Origin: Rhizomys pruinosus
Lineage: Eukaryota; Chordata; Mammalia; Rodentia; Spalacidae
Direction: 5' to 3'
Length of the DNA: 64,000 nucleotides
NCBI GenBank assembly: GCA_009823505.1
Contig: VZQC01006589.1
Coordinates: forward strand, 1,599,726 to 1,663,725
Shown: positions 9,571 through 20,157 of the stretch, in pieces
Numbering within the stretch: position 1 is the stretch's first letter
How the letters are laid out: each line of letters begins with the position of its first letter
Program-made: the position numbers and the translations under genes
Notes under the pieces: model-generated
What the model was told of the DNA's origin: nothing
Seen by the model: only the letters and a program-made list of their open reading frames with translations
The model's database searches: none

Positions 9571-11262
9571 ATTCTGTGTTAACAGAGAGCCACAGCTGGC
9601 CAAAATGCAGAGACTATGAGACTGCAGACCGTACGCCCCTGGGTGGGACTCCTGTATTAAAATGCAGAGACTATGAGACTGCACACTGTACGCCCCTGGG
9701 TGGGACTCCTGTATTAAAATGCAGAGACTATGAGACTGCAGACCGTACGCCCCTGGGTGGGACTCCTGTATTAAAATGCAGAGACTATGAGACTGCAGAC
9801 CGTACGCCCCTGGGTGGGACTCCTGTATTAAAATGCAGAGACTATGAGACTGCAGACCGTACGCCCCTGGGTGGGACTCCTGTATTAAAATGCAGAGACT
9901 ATGAGACTGCAGACCGTACGCCCCTGGGTGGGACTCCTGTATTAAAATGCAGAGACTATGAGACTGCAGACCGTACGCCCCTGGGTGGGACTCCTGTATT
10001 AAAATGCAGAGACTATGAGACTGCAGACCGTACGCCCCTGGGTGGGACTCCTGTATTAAAATGCAGAGACTATGAGACTGCAGACCGTACGCCCCTGGGT
10101 GGGACTCCTGTATTAAAATGCAGAGACTATGAGACTGCAGACCGTACGCCCCTGGGTGGGACTCCTGTATTAAAATGCAGAGACTATGAGACTGCAGACC
10201 GTACGCCCCTGGGTGGGACTCCTGTATTAAAATGCAGAGACTATGAGACTGCAGACCGTACGCCCCTGGGTGGGACTCCTGTATTAAAATGCAGAGACTA
10301 TGAGACTGCAGACCGTACGCCCCTGGGTGGGACTCCTGTATTAAAATGCAGAGACTATGAGACTGCAGACCGTACGCCCCTGGGTGGGACTCCTGTATTA
10401 AAATGCAGAGACTATGAGACTGCAGACTGTACGCCCCTGGGTGGGACTCCTGTATTAAAATGCAGAGACTATGAGACTGCAGACTGTACGCCCCTGGGTG
10501 GGACTCCTATATTAAAATGCAGAGACTATGAGACTGCAGACTGTACGCCCCTGGGTGGGACTCCTATATTAAAATGCAGAGACTATGAGACTGCAGACTG
10601 TACGCCCCTGGGTGGGACTCCTGTATTAAAATGCAGAGACCATGAGACTGCAGACTGTACGCCCCTGGGTAGGACTCCTATATTAAAATGGAGAGACTAT
10701 GAGACTGCAGACTGTACGCCCCTGGGTAGGACGCCTATGTTAAACCACTGCAATTCAGGGCTCAGGGACCGCTGCAAAAGAAGAGGCAGAAAGATTGTAA
10801 GAGCCAGGCTTGGTGGCTCTTACAATGAGCACAGGACACAAAGTCTTCCAGCTGGCTGGGAACTTGCTCATATGAACTTACAGCAATGGTGCCAGCATAC
10901 ACAGGACCCAGGAAACTCAAACCAGACAAAAACCCAGCATAGAGCTGGGAAGTTGTGTAGGAAGTCCCAACCTCAGCTGAAGAGCTATTGACAGCTGCTC
11001 ACTGCTATATGAGGGAGAATTGGACTTCTTTAAGGGACTGACACTAGATAGGCTGACCAGGCTTCAGAGGATGGATACACATTGAAAGACATTTGAGGAC
11101 ACAAACCTGATTTGATAACCCTTAGCATCTAAGACAGAGTGCATGAAATCTGGTGGGTGGGGACTGTGGAGGTTGCAGATAAAGGAAGGGTCTAAATATG
11201 ATGGAGATGTATTATATGCAATGCACAAAATCTCAAGAATTTTTAAAAACATTGTGTTAAAA
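9571..11262 (+). mobile_element. L1 3'UTR remnant (Lx-like) holding a minisatellite
   Basis: 5'-truncated L1 3' end. The left edge (gtgttaacagagagccacag, ctggccaa) matches 43849-43880, and the right part (gctcagggaccgctgcaaaa, agattgtaagagccag, cagcatacacaggaccca) matches 29634-29780 and 43940-44110. It ends with a G-rich tract and an A-rich end at about 11250. All copies share the order seen in rodent L1 3'UTRs of the Lx type. The element is about 0.55 kb without the tandem array at 9604-10743. Confidence 0.85.
9604..10743 (+). repeat. 57-bp x 20 minisatellite derived from the L1 3'UTR
   Basis: Twenty head-to-tail 57-bp units. Units 3-14 (9718-10401) are identical; unit 2 has one changed block (cacactgt). 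Units 15-20 carry variants: gactgt for gaccgt in all six, ctatatt for ctgtatt in 16, 17 and 19, gtagg for gtggg in 19 and 20. Because 57 is divisible by three, a frame stays open from 9576 to 10991 with a 19-residue repeat (KCRDYETADRTPLGGTPVL). That frame opens on GTG, not ATG, and lies in a transposon UTR, so I do not call it a gene. Confidence 0.97.
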
Positions 11263-11264
11263 CT

Positions 11265-11930
11265 TAACCAAAAGGATTAAGTAGGGTCTGCCTCTTGAGA
11301 CAAAAGAGGTAAGCTGAGCCTTTGAGTTTATAAACTACCTTGGTAAATGCTTTATTATAACTATATGCAAGGAGAAGCAAAGGAATGTAGTCAGGCTGAG
11401 ATGATCAGAATTGACACTAACCCATGCAGTGCACTGATTTTCATATAGCACTTTGCTAAATCTTCAGAATGTGCCAGACTTATACTATTCTGTCTTTGTA
11501 CACATAAATCCTCTTAATTAGTCTGACCCCCTGCTAGCTCTAACCTACCATGCTAACCTGTGTTTTCTTCAAGCCCCAAGTTAACCACGACTTCCTCGGG
11601 CATTTACTCAACAGATTTTTGAAAGGTTCTTTTGACTGATGAAAGGTCATTCAGAGGAAGTCTGAGCTTCATAAAGATGTCAGTCATTTGTAAGGTTTTC
11701 TCCATAGAATGTTATTTCTGTAGTCTGCCCCATGACTCCTGGGAAGGCTTCCTTCCATCAGGTCCTGCTGTGGTAGATGCAGGCTGTAGTCTTCTGCTTC
11801 TGTTTGCCTGAGGTTCTTGACTTAGTTGTGACACATACCTTGTATTAGAAACTTGAATCTCAGAGGTCTCTCCCCTGTAATGTCACAGTGTCTTTCTACG
11901 TGGTGGTTCTAATTCACATTTGGTTGGTTT
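11265..11930. other. No recognised feature
   Basis: Non-repetitive-looking sequence to the right of the L1 3' end. No gene evidence. Confidence 0.5.
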
Positions 11931-11934
11931 GGTT

Positions 11935-12295
11935 GTAAAATGTCTCCCACATGCTCATACATGAGAACACTTAGTTCCCAGCTGTTTACACTGCATGGGG
12001 AGGTTATGTTTAGAAGGTTATGGCTGACACTGTTTGGAAGGTGGGATCTAGCTGGAGGAAGAGTATCACTGGGGGGACAGGCCTAAGGTTTGTACCTTGG
12101 CCCCTTTACCTGACCCATCTCTCTTCCTGTTCTGCTGAGATGTGAACCATATGTGTCTCATAGATATGGCCACTGCCATGTGTTCTCTGCCTTAATGGTT
12201 CATATCCATTCAGACAAGAAGCCAAAATAAACCTTCCACCCCATGTCTCTCCTTATTTATTGGGCCACAATGATGTAAATGTAAATAATATAGTA
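11935..12295 (+). mobile_element. MaLR-like solo LTR
   Basis: Contains the motifs gaacacttagttcccagctg, gaaggtgggatctagctgga and ggaagag, then gccaaaataaacctt with an AATAAA signal near the end. This resembles rodent ERVL-MaLR LTRs. No internal region is next to it. Exact subfamily unresolved. Confidence 0.55.
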
Positions 12296-12299
12296 TCTA

Positions 12300-12585
12300 A
12301 AAGCAAGCAGCTAATCAATAGATAAAATCCTTCTGGATGCTTCCTGCTCTTGGCCCTAAGACATGATTTCCTTCCTCTTCAATGTCAGAAGCTACTGATA
12401 AACTGAATTACCAACTTTAATGGCTGCTTTTAACAGGTATTTTAAAGTGTTGTTCTTCCTACAAAATTCTTTACTCGGAGCCCCAAGGACTCTTTTCTAG
12501 AATGTATGAGTCACTCTTAGAGAAACCAGAAAACAAAGCTTGAAAAAAGACTTTACTATTGAATTCAAAAGCCACTCTCAAAAAT
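12300..12585. other. No recognised feature
   Basis: Short spacer between the LTR and a B4; nothing recognised. Confidence 0.5.
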
Positions 12586-12587
12586 GC

Positions 12588-12915
12588 ATGCTGTGCTGGG
12601 TAGATGACTCAGTAAATCAAGCACTTGCCATGTATGTGAGAACTGGAGATGGGCTGCTCAGAAATCACAGAGAATCTGGGCAGGTTTAGCAGCCCCTATA
12701 ATCCAAGCACCTAGGAGGCAGAGCCATGGGCTCCTCAGAGCAAACAGAAAAGTTAGAGTTGCTGAGCTGCAATCTCTAGGTTCCATTAAGAAACTAGCCT
12801 CACTAAACAAAAGGAGATCAATAAAAATGTCAACTTGGGCCTCCACATGCACCTGCACACATGTAAACATGTATATACCCAGGCATACATTCTGCAGACA
12901 TAAAAATTAAAGTAA
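12588..12915 (+). repeat. B4 SINE
   Basis: gctgggtagatgactcagta, aagcacttgcc, caagcacctaggaggcaga and a tail of cctccacatgcacctgcaca. Diverged but collinear with B4. Confidence 0.7.
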
Positions 12916-12919
12916 TTAT

Positions 12920-13650
12920 ACATTATAAATAAATGTACAAGCCATTTGTACAAATGATGAAGCAAGGGAAACAGAGAAGGACTTGGCAAGCAGGCGGGGA
13001 AAACTCAAACACCAAAATCCTGCCTGGGAGCAGGAACCAAGGAAGAGACAGGACTGTGGGTCATGACATTTATTACAACTGGGAGTGGTTTGAGAGAAAA
13101 GTGTTGAGTAGAATCTTCCTTCCGATAAGAGAGGTATTAACGCAGCAGCAAGCAGATGGGCAGAACAACTCCGGCAGGGACCTGAAGAAAGAGGTTTCGG
13201 TCACTCCAGGCAGAGAGGCATCTACTCTTAAAGGTTTCCAGGAAGAAAGAGATCTTGCACTATGAGGAAGCAGACTCAGTTAATATGTGATGTATGCTTC
13301 GTGACAAAGAACACTAACATCTGGACTTTAGACTACATGACTGGAGTCACAGAGACACTGGAAAAGGGAGGGGACTTTGGTTAAATTGTGACAGCAGTCA
13401 AGCCGCCTTGGACCCCTGGTGTCCAGAGGCCTCAGTGTGTTTCCCTCTTCGTTCACACCATCATTCTAGGCTTCAGACAGCCCTAATGCCTGAACACCAT
13501 CCAGACATATTTATTTTATACCATTGAGAGCCACCGCCACAGTGACCAATACAGAGCCTACTGATGTCCAGTCAAGGGGGACTCATGACTGTGAGGATCC
13601 TACTAATCCTTAGATGAGAGCTTCCCAGTACATAAAGGATGGCATGGCAG
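12920..13650. other. No recognised feature
   Basis: A 110-codon frame (12933-13265) is the longest. Its composition is unremarkable and I recognise no domain; not called as a gene. Confidence 0.45.
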
Positions 13651-13654
13651 ACTT

Positions 13655-13955
13655 CTACTGTAATCATGTACCACATTTTCATTATCCATCTGTTGATGGA
13701 CCTTTGTGTTGTTACATTGCCTTGCTATTGTGAATAAGTAGCAATAAACATGGATGCACAAGTATCTCTGTGACATGATATAGAGTCCTTTGGGTATATC
13801 CACAGGACCTTTATTCTACACTCTTTGAGTATGGATACTGGATTTCCATGAAGGCTTCACTAGTTTACACTCCTGCTAACAGTGAATAAACAATCCTCTT
13901 TCCTCACATCCTCATCAGTACGAGTTGCTGTCAATCTACAGTTACTGATTACTCT
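13655..13955 (-). mobile_element. Ancient L1 ORF2 3' fragment
   Basis: Antisense fragment of the ORF2 C-terminal region: tcatgtaccacattttcatt, ttgctattgtgaataagtag, cctttgggtatatcc and tttacactcctgctaacagt follow the universal mammalian L1 order. Heavily diverged. Confidence 0.8.
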
Positions 13956-13959
13956 TGAA

Positions 13960-14460
13960 TGTAATATTATCAACCACAGATCCTCCTTAAAGTATTTTCT
14001 TCATCTATCTTCATAAGGCTAGAGGTAACCTTCTCCAATAGAGGGTTCTTTTGAAAGTTTCCTCTTCCCCTAACACCCTACACAAGTATTCCCACAGCAT
14101 GAACCCATGATCTTTTATTTCTTACTTTTCTTCACTGAGGCCCTTCTCTTTATGTCTTCTTTTCACCACAGGACACTATTTCACCAAATTATCCAGTTCT
14201 CAGCCTCTCGCTATAAACTCCTCTCTTTTCTTGTTGTATTTCTATAATCATAGTCAAATGATTTGAAGGTGGAATTTAAGTGATTTATCTAAAGATCAAG
14301 CAAGTAGATAGACAAACAAACCAGAATTCTCTCCTGCAAAAGCCTACACTTCAGAGTGAACCAACCACAGACCAAGCTTTTAAGGGTCAGAGAGATTAGA
14401 GTCATTAACTGGGTAATTCAGTAAAATAAATAAATAAACCCCAGCATTTGAGGAAGGAAA
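13960..14460. other. No recognised feature
   Basis: AT-rich with pyrimidine-rich patches; no gene or named repeat. Confidence 0.5.
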
Positions 14461-14463
14461 GTA

Positions 14464-14466
<3 letters not shown>

Positions 14467-14517
<51 letters not shown>

Positions 14518-14560
14518 CTTTCATTCTTTCTTCCTTTCTTTTCTTTCTTTCTTTCATTTC
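14467..14560. repeat. (CT)n plus (TTTC)n polypyrimidine tract
   Basis: About 21 CT units followed by an irregular TTTC tract. It gives spurious serine/leucine-rich frames in translation. Confidence 0.95.
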
Positions 14561-14564
14561 TTTA

Positions 14565-14960
14565 AACCAAAGGACACTCAGCTTTCCATCCAAAATGATT
14601 AAATTGATGAGATTATTGCTTAATTCTCTATTTCACATTTCCTGGTAAACAAAGTGAAAAATGGCCAGATGGCTGATCAATTTCATGAAGTCACTAATGT
14701 GTACACATTAATTCAGGCCTTAGTACAGTCGGCATTTGTGTGACTGTCTCACACAAGGGCCCATGACGAGATGAGTTACATTTGCATAAGCAAAACCTCT
14801 CCTCAGGAGCTGAAAGCTGAGCTTGGCCCTCTGGGACATTTTCTTGGCATACTACACAGAAAGAATTTTGTTTGACGGCAGCCTCATATGCCTTCAAGGT
14901 AAATTTCCTAAATTTTCTCAGATCTCAACAAATCTTTGGTCACTATCTAGAACAGAGATA
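14565..14960. other. No recognised feature
   Basis: Unique-looking sequence with a 67-codon minus-strand frame (14694-14897) of no known homology. Confidence 0.45.
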
Positions 14961-14965
14961 AGAAC

Positions 14966-15186
14966 ACTTTTCTTGTGAAAGACCAGAAAGTAAATACTTT
15001 TTACTTCAGGGGGCTTTTCTGGATACAGAATCCCTTTCACATCTATCCAACTTTGCTGATACAGAACAAACAGACACAGATGATATATAAGTGACTGGGC
15101 AAGGATCTATTCCATTAAAACTTTATTTACACAAAAATGGGCAGAGTCAGATTTGACCCATGAGCTGTACGTAGACAGCTGAATCC
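14966..15186 (+). mobile_element. hAT-type MITE (MER58-like), copy 1
   Basis: Old non-autonomous DNA transposon: accagaaagtaaatactttt, ccattaaaactttatttaca and ggcagagtcagatttgaccc follow the pattern of the mammalian hAT MITE whose ends read caggggtcggcaaac. Opposite orientation to the copy at 44462-44683. Confidence 0.6.
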
Positions 15187-15189
15187 TGG

Positions 15190-15550
15190 TTCAGACTCTG
15201 GGGTGTAAATCTCTGCCCTCCACTGAGATGGAAAAACAACCAACTAACTAATCGTTGATCGTGCTAACACTGTGTTCACCTCTGTGATCACCAGGGCTGG
15301 CATTTCCAACCTGTAGGTGAGGAAAGACAAGGAGGAAACTGCCTAGTTGTTAAGGGCTGTGATTTCCTTTCTAATAAAGCACAGTACGCAGGTACAATGT
15401 TGAATTTTAAACATCCTAATAGTCCTTCAACAGCAGAGTAGGAGAGATGGAAAAATGAGAAACCTTGCATTTAGAAAGGAAAATTAAAGGAACACAAATG
15501 ATGGGTAACAACAGTTGGGGGAGTTCATGGAAAAAAGTCAAAGAAATACA
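15190..15550. other. No recognised feature
   Basis: No named repeat or gene. Confidence 0.5.
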
Positions 15551-15553
15551 GCG

Positions 15554-15956
15554 GGGCTGGGGCGATGGCTCAGTAGGTGAAGTGCTTGCTGTGCAAACAT
15601 GAGAACTTGAGTCTGGGTGCCCAGAGTGCACATAACAGCCAGGCTAGGCACAGCAGTGCGCACCCAGAACCCCAGTGCTGAGGGGCAGAGAAGTCATCGG
15701 CCAGCCAGTCAACACAAAAGTGAGCTCCAGATTCAGGGAGAGACCCTGTCTCAAAATTTAAACTGAAAATCCTAGCCCTTAGGAGGCAGAGCCAGGTAGG
15801 TCTCTGTGAGTTCAAGACCAGCCTGGTCTACATAGTGAGTTATAGGCCAGCCAGGGCTATGCGGTGAGGCTTGTGTCAAACCAAACAAAGCAGACGGAGA
15901 GTAATAGAGAAAGACACTCGAGGTCAGCCTCTGGTCTCCACATTTACCTACCCAGG

Positions 15957-15960
<4 letters not shown>
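15554..15960 (+). repeat. B4 SINE containing a B1 piece
   Basis: Starts ggggctggggcgatggctca, contains agtgcttgctgtgcaaaca, and ends with gaggtcagcctctggtctcc. A 5'-truncated B1 (aggaggcagagccaggtagg to caaaccaaacaaa) interrupts it at about 15770-15895. Its CA/CT tail has expanded at 15961-16041. Confidence 0.8.
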
Positions 15961-16039
<79 letters not shown>

Positions 16040-16041
16040 AC
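15961..16041. repeat. Compound (CT)19(CA)n microsatellite
   Basis: CT units 15961-15998 pass directly into CA units, placed at the 3' tail of the B4 SINE. Confidence 0.95.
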
Positions 16042-16204
16042 AGAACAAGCTGATTTAAAATTTAAAAATCTTAAAAGAATCAGCTCTCACTAGATATTCC
16101 TTCCCTGCCCGTCATGACCTAGGCCCGGTCACCTCTTGTCGGTTCTCCTCCATTTACCACATCTTTAAAACTGGCCATTTTGTTTTAAATCATAATTGAG
16201 TACC

Positions 16205-16207
<3 letters not shown>

Positions 16208-16260
<53 letters not shown>

Positions 16261-16276
16261 GCGCACACACACACAG
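16208..16276. repeat. (CA)n microsatellite
   Basis: About 24 CA units with a short gtgcgcacacac extension. Confidence 0.95.
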
Positions 16277-16509
16277 TATTAATGACACCCAAAGGAAAAC
16301 TTTACTAAAGATCTACTCCCCAATTGAAAGGCACATCTCATCTCTGAGTGCACCTGAGTCCACAACCTTGTGAACACCTGGCTAAGCAAGAAGCAGAAGA
16401 AGAACCCCCCGGGACCTCTGCCATTTGAGCAGTTTGCCTCTCTCCATCTGAAAAGTAGTGAAAACAAGAGAATACTTCCACTGACTGGGTTTGCAAGTAT
16501 ATTTTTTGT

Positions 16510-17330
16510 ATGGAGTGTGTGTGGTGTGTATGTGTATGTGGTGTGTATATGTGTGTCTATGGTATATATGTGGCATGTGTATTTATGTTTGTGGTATGTA
16601 TATTTTTGTCCTATTTTGTATGTGTAGGGATTTCTTCGGTGTGCAGTGTTTTGTGTATGTGGCATATTTATAAGTGTGTGCAGTGGTGTGCTGTGTGGTA
16701 TGTATATGTGTGTATGTGTGTGCTGTTTATGATGTAGTGTTTCACATGTAATACTTGGTATATTTTTGTATGTAGTATTTTGTGGTGTGGCATATGTGGA
16801 TGAGTAGGATGTGTATGTCATGTGGTGTTTGTAGTTTTTTGTGTATGTGGTATATGTAGTATTTGGGGTGTGTGGTGGTGTGTCTGTGGGTGGTGTGCTG
16901 TGTATGTAGTATGATGTATGTCATGTTTCGTGTGTATGCATGTGTGTATATATATGTAGTGTGATCTGTACAGTATTTTGTGTCTGTGGTGCAGGATACA
17001 TGTAGTGTTGTGGGAGAGTGCAGTGTAGTGTAGTGTGTATGTGTGTTTTGCTATGTATGTGATATGTGTGGTGTATATGTGTATTGTGAAGTGTATGGTG
17101 TATGTGCCATGTGCTCATGAGCTTGTGTGTATGTTTGCAGTGTGGGTGTATATATGTGGTGTGTATGTAGTGTGGTGTGTTTTACAGTATTTTACATGTG
17201 TGGGAGTACTATGTGTGTGGTATAGTGTATATATGTGTGTGTGACATATATGTGCACTGTATGTGTGATGTACACAGTTCGCTATGGGTGTGTATACATC
17301 TGTGCATGTATACACATGGACCCCTCAGTG
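16510..17330. repeat. Degenerate TG-rich tract, about 0.8 kb
   Basis: Irregular mix of tgtg, tatg, tgtagt and ggtgtg words without a fixed period. It abuts the antisense B4 at 17290-17590 on the side of that element's CA-rich tail, so it looks like an expanded and decayed SINE tail. Confidence 0.85.
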
Positions 17331-17590
17331 TGACTGTGTGGTGTGAAGGACAGAGGTCAACACTGGGTCTCATCCATAAATCCTGATATGGTTCTCATTT
17401 ACCCTAAAACTCATTGCTTCTGCTAGACTTGATGGCCAGTGAGCCCCAAGCCTCTGCCTCTCTTGCTGTCCCTGAACTCCAGCACAGGGGTGACAGGAAA
17501 ATATTATCACCTCTGCTTTTTACATGGGCCCTGACATTAGCACTCAAGACCCCATGTTTGTGTAGCAAGCACCTGACTGAAATATCTATG
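17290..17590 (-). repeat. B4 SINE
   Basis: Antisense B4: gacagaggtcaacactgggt, gatggccagtgagccccaag and ttacatgggccctgacatta, ending caagcacctgactga. Confidence 0.75.
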
Positions 17591-17594
17591 CAGT

Positions 17595-18380
17595 CCAAAT
17601 ATGTGTTTTCACTAAAATAAATATAATTTGCATCTTAAGGCACAGATGCACATTAGCAGAGACGTGTTTCCTTGCATCAAACCCCACTTAACTCAAGGTC
17701 CTTCAAAGTTTCTCATAAGTTACTACTGATGAAACATTTCAGATTTTGAAATTATTCAATTCAAAAAAGTAGACTGTCAAAAAAAGCAAGCATGCCTCTT
17801 GAAGTGATAAGGCCCACTAAATATACCAATACTCAAATGTAGATAATGTTTTCGAGCAGCAAAGATAACATGTCTCTCATTTCCTTTCCTTTGAATCCTG
17901 AAGTAGACTCACCAGGAACTCTCATCCAATCATGTCTGGGCACATGGAGACTGCTTCCTAGCTGGAAGTCAGTGCAGACCATCTGACCAGCTCTAGCCAA
18001 TGAACTGTAAGCAGAAGATGCAAGTCCAGGGCTGAAGCAGAAAAGTCACGTGGCCCTCTTCTCACTCCTGCCCAGGCTGGCTATCGTCCACAAGGTCCTG
18101 GGGAGATGATAATGACACAGGCTGAAGCTGTTTCAATCACTGTGCTACCAAGGGCGGAAAGCACGTGGACCATCTTCTAGACATGAAACCAACGGGCATT
18201 TGACTCACCTCCACAATCAGTGGATTCGGTGCTCAGTTTAATGCTCTGCTGTCAGCATTTTAACAATTATTTGAACAGGGGCATAACAGTTTCACTTTGC
18301 CTAGACTTAAAAAATGTATACTAATTTCACTTACAGAGCAGACTTTTAAAAGTTTTGTATGACTATGTTAAACCATGGAA
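17595..18380. other. No feature called; possible ancient LTR remnant
   Basis: The part from about 17925 to 18330 (agctctagccaatgaactgt, agtcacgtggccctcttctc) has the look of an old mammalian LTR, but I cannot assign a family. No gene evidence. Confidence 0.3.
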
Positions 18381-18384
18381 ATTG

Positions 18385-18560
18385 GTGGTTTTATATGTGG
18401 TGTATATATGCACATTTGTGCATTGGTGCAGGTATGGAGAAGTCAAAGGACAACCTCTACTGTCATTCCTCAGGCACTTTACATGTTTTTTTGCCCTGGA
18501 ACTAATATAGCAATGAAAGTCTTAGGGACTCAGGCATGACCATACTCCAAGATGATTCTC
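18385..18560 (-). repeat. Possible SINE (B4/B3-like) fragment
   Basis: ggagaagtcaaaggacaacc and tgtcattcctcaggcacttt resemble the antisense middle of a rodent SINE. Weak call. Confidence 0.4.
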
Positions 18561-18564
18561 TGAA

Positions 18565-19210
18565 TACCTTTCCTTACTCCTCAGACAGGTGCCTGCATTA
18601 AGGTGTCCTGCAACTCCATTATCCACCCAAGGGCACCACACTGGACAACTGAGTGTGATTATCTGCTGGACTCTCACACTGTGGTGGGCAGTAGGACTAC
18701 ATCCCCATTATGACGTTCCAAGCCTTCTGATTCTACTTCCATGTGTCAGAGTGTGGTAGCCCAATGCACACACATTTCCCAGACTCTCTTAGAGTTGGGA
18801 CAGAGGATATATTTGGCTAAGGATGTGTACCTGGGAGAGGCTTGGAATGGGAAAGACGGAAATATGAGACCTTGGATATACTTGAGGAGATTCACTCTTT
18901 TGCCAAGTGTTCTCACAGGGATTTCCTCTTTCCTGGAAGCTCTGGCAGGAGATCTTGCCCAAGAGAGCGAAAAAGAGCCAGCATGGGGAGGCATTTGTCC
19001 CAGCTGAATTTAAGTGTGTAGCACTTAACTCTGAGTCCCCAGGCCTTCCAAAGGCTGTCAGCCATCCAACTGATGCCGAAATAAGCTTTTGGTTTTGTCT
19101 TGTTTTATTTATAATGTACCATTGTCTGCAACTGAGAACAGCAAAATCTATGCTTTTCCCAATTAAGTACATTGTCATTGAAGGCAGGGAATGAATGTGT
19201 GTTTCAAAAT
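18565..19210. other. No recognised feature
   Basis: Overlapping short frames on both strands (up to 129 codons at 18789-19178 minus) but no recognised domain. Confidence 0.45.
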
Positions 19211-19214
19211 GACC

Positions 19215-19592
19215 TTAAGTATTAGTTACTTGTCTTGTTGCTGTGACCAAATACCTGACCAGAGCAACTTAAGGAAGGAGGGTTTATTCAGGCTCCAGTT
19301 TGAGGGTACAGTCCATCAAGGTAGGAAAGGCCTGGCAGCGGGAGCATGAAGTAGCTGCTTAATCATTTCTCAGCGGATCGTTGCAGGGAAATGAAGATGC
19401 TTCCCCCCTTTTCCCCTTTTATTCAATACAGAGCCCCATCCAGAAGAGTGGAATGGCCCAAATTCATGAGCAGGCCTTTTCTCCTGGATCAATCCTTTCC
19501 AAAGAAGCCCTCACAGACACATCCAAACATTGGTCTCACTAAATCAATAGGTACTTCTTAATCCAATCAAGTTGACTATCAAAATTTAGCAT
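19215..19592 (-). mobile_element. MaLR-like LTR, antisense
   Basis: agtattagttacttgtcttg, ctgtgaccaaatacctgacc, gagcaacttaaggaaggagg and caagttgactatcaaa match the reverse complement of rodent MaLR-type LTRs. A second LTR in the same orientation follows at 19618. Confidence 0.6.
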
Positions 19593-19617
19593 GATGCCTT
19601 CCCTTCCCACCTCCCAG

Positions 19618-19992
19618 TCATTGCTTTCCATTGTTATGAGGAAACACTGGCCAAAACCAATTGAAGAGGAAAGGGTTTATTTTAGCTTGGAACACACAGG
19701 TCACAATCCATCACTGAGGAAAGCCAAGGTAGTAACACTAGGCAGGAACTGAAGAAGAGAAGCTTGCTTTGCCCTGGCTTATTCAGCTGTCCTTCTTATA
19801 CAGCCCAGGCTCACCTGCCCAAGGATGGTACCACCCACAATGAGCTGGGCCTTCCTATATCAATCAGTATTGAAGACCCTGCCTCACAGACATGACCACA
19901 GGCCCAGTCAATGGAGGGAATTCCTCAGTTGAGGTTCCCTCTTTCCAGGGGACTCTAGTTTGTGTCAAGTTATGAAAAACTGTCCAGCATAC
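19618..19992 (-). mobile_element. MaLR-like LTR, antisense
   Basis: ccattgttatgaggaaacac, agaggaaagggtttatttta, tggtaccacccacaatgagc and ctagtttgtgtcaagttatg follow the usual order of this LTR type. Diverged. Confidence 0.65.
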
Positions 19993-20157
19993 CAAGTAAG
20001 ATTAGTTTAGTGTCTTGATATATAATAATGGCTCTAAAGACGTTTTAGAAAGGAAAGAAGGTAGGTATGATAGCTAGTTTTATCAGTTTGGGCTAAGGGT
20101 AGCTCAAAAGGGTAATAAGACATTATTTCTCATGGTGGAGAGTTTCTTATATGGTGT

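Noticed and set aside
9576..10991. 471-codon repetitive frame as a real repeat protein, or the array as a CRISPR
   Set aside because: It starts on GTG, is embedded in an L1 3'UTR, and its openness follows from a unit length divisible by three. Units abut directly with no unique spacers, so it is a minisatellite and not a CRISPR array.
16279..17315. Frames rich in Thr/His/Tyr or Val/Cys/Tyr
   Set aside because: They come from the TG-rich tract and have no fixed period, domain or codon pattern.
19215..19992. Adjacent LTRs as the two ends of one provirus
   Set aside because: They lie directly next to each other with no internal region and differ too much from each other; the same holds for 62046-63003. 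They look like separate solo LTRs.
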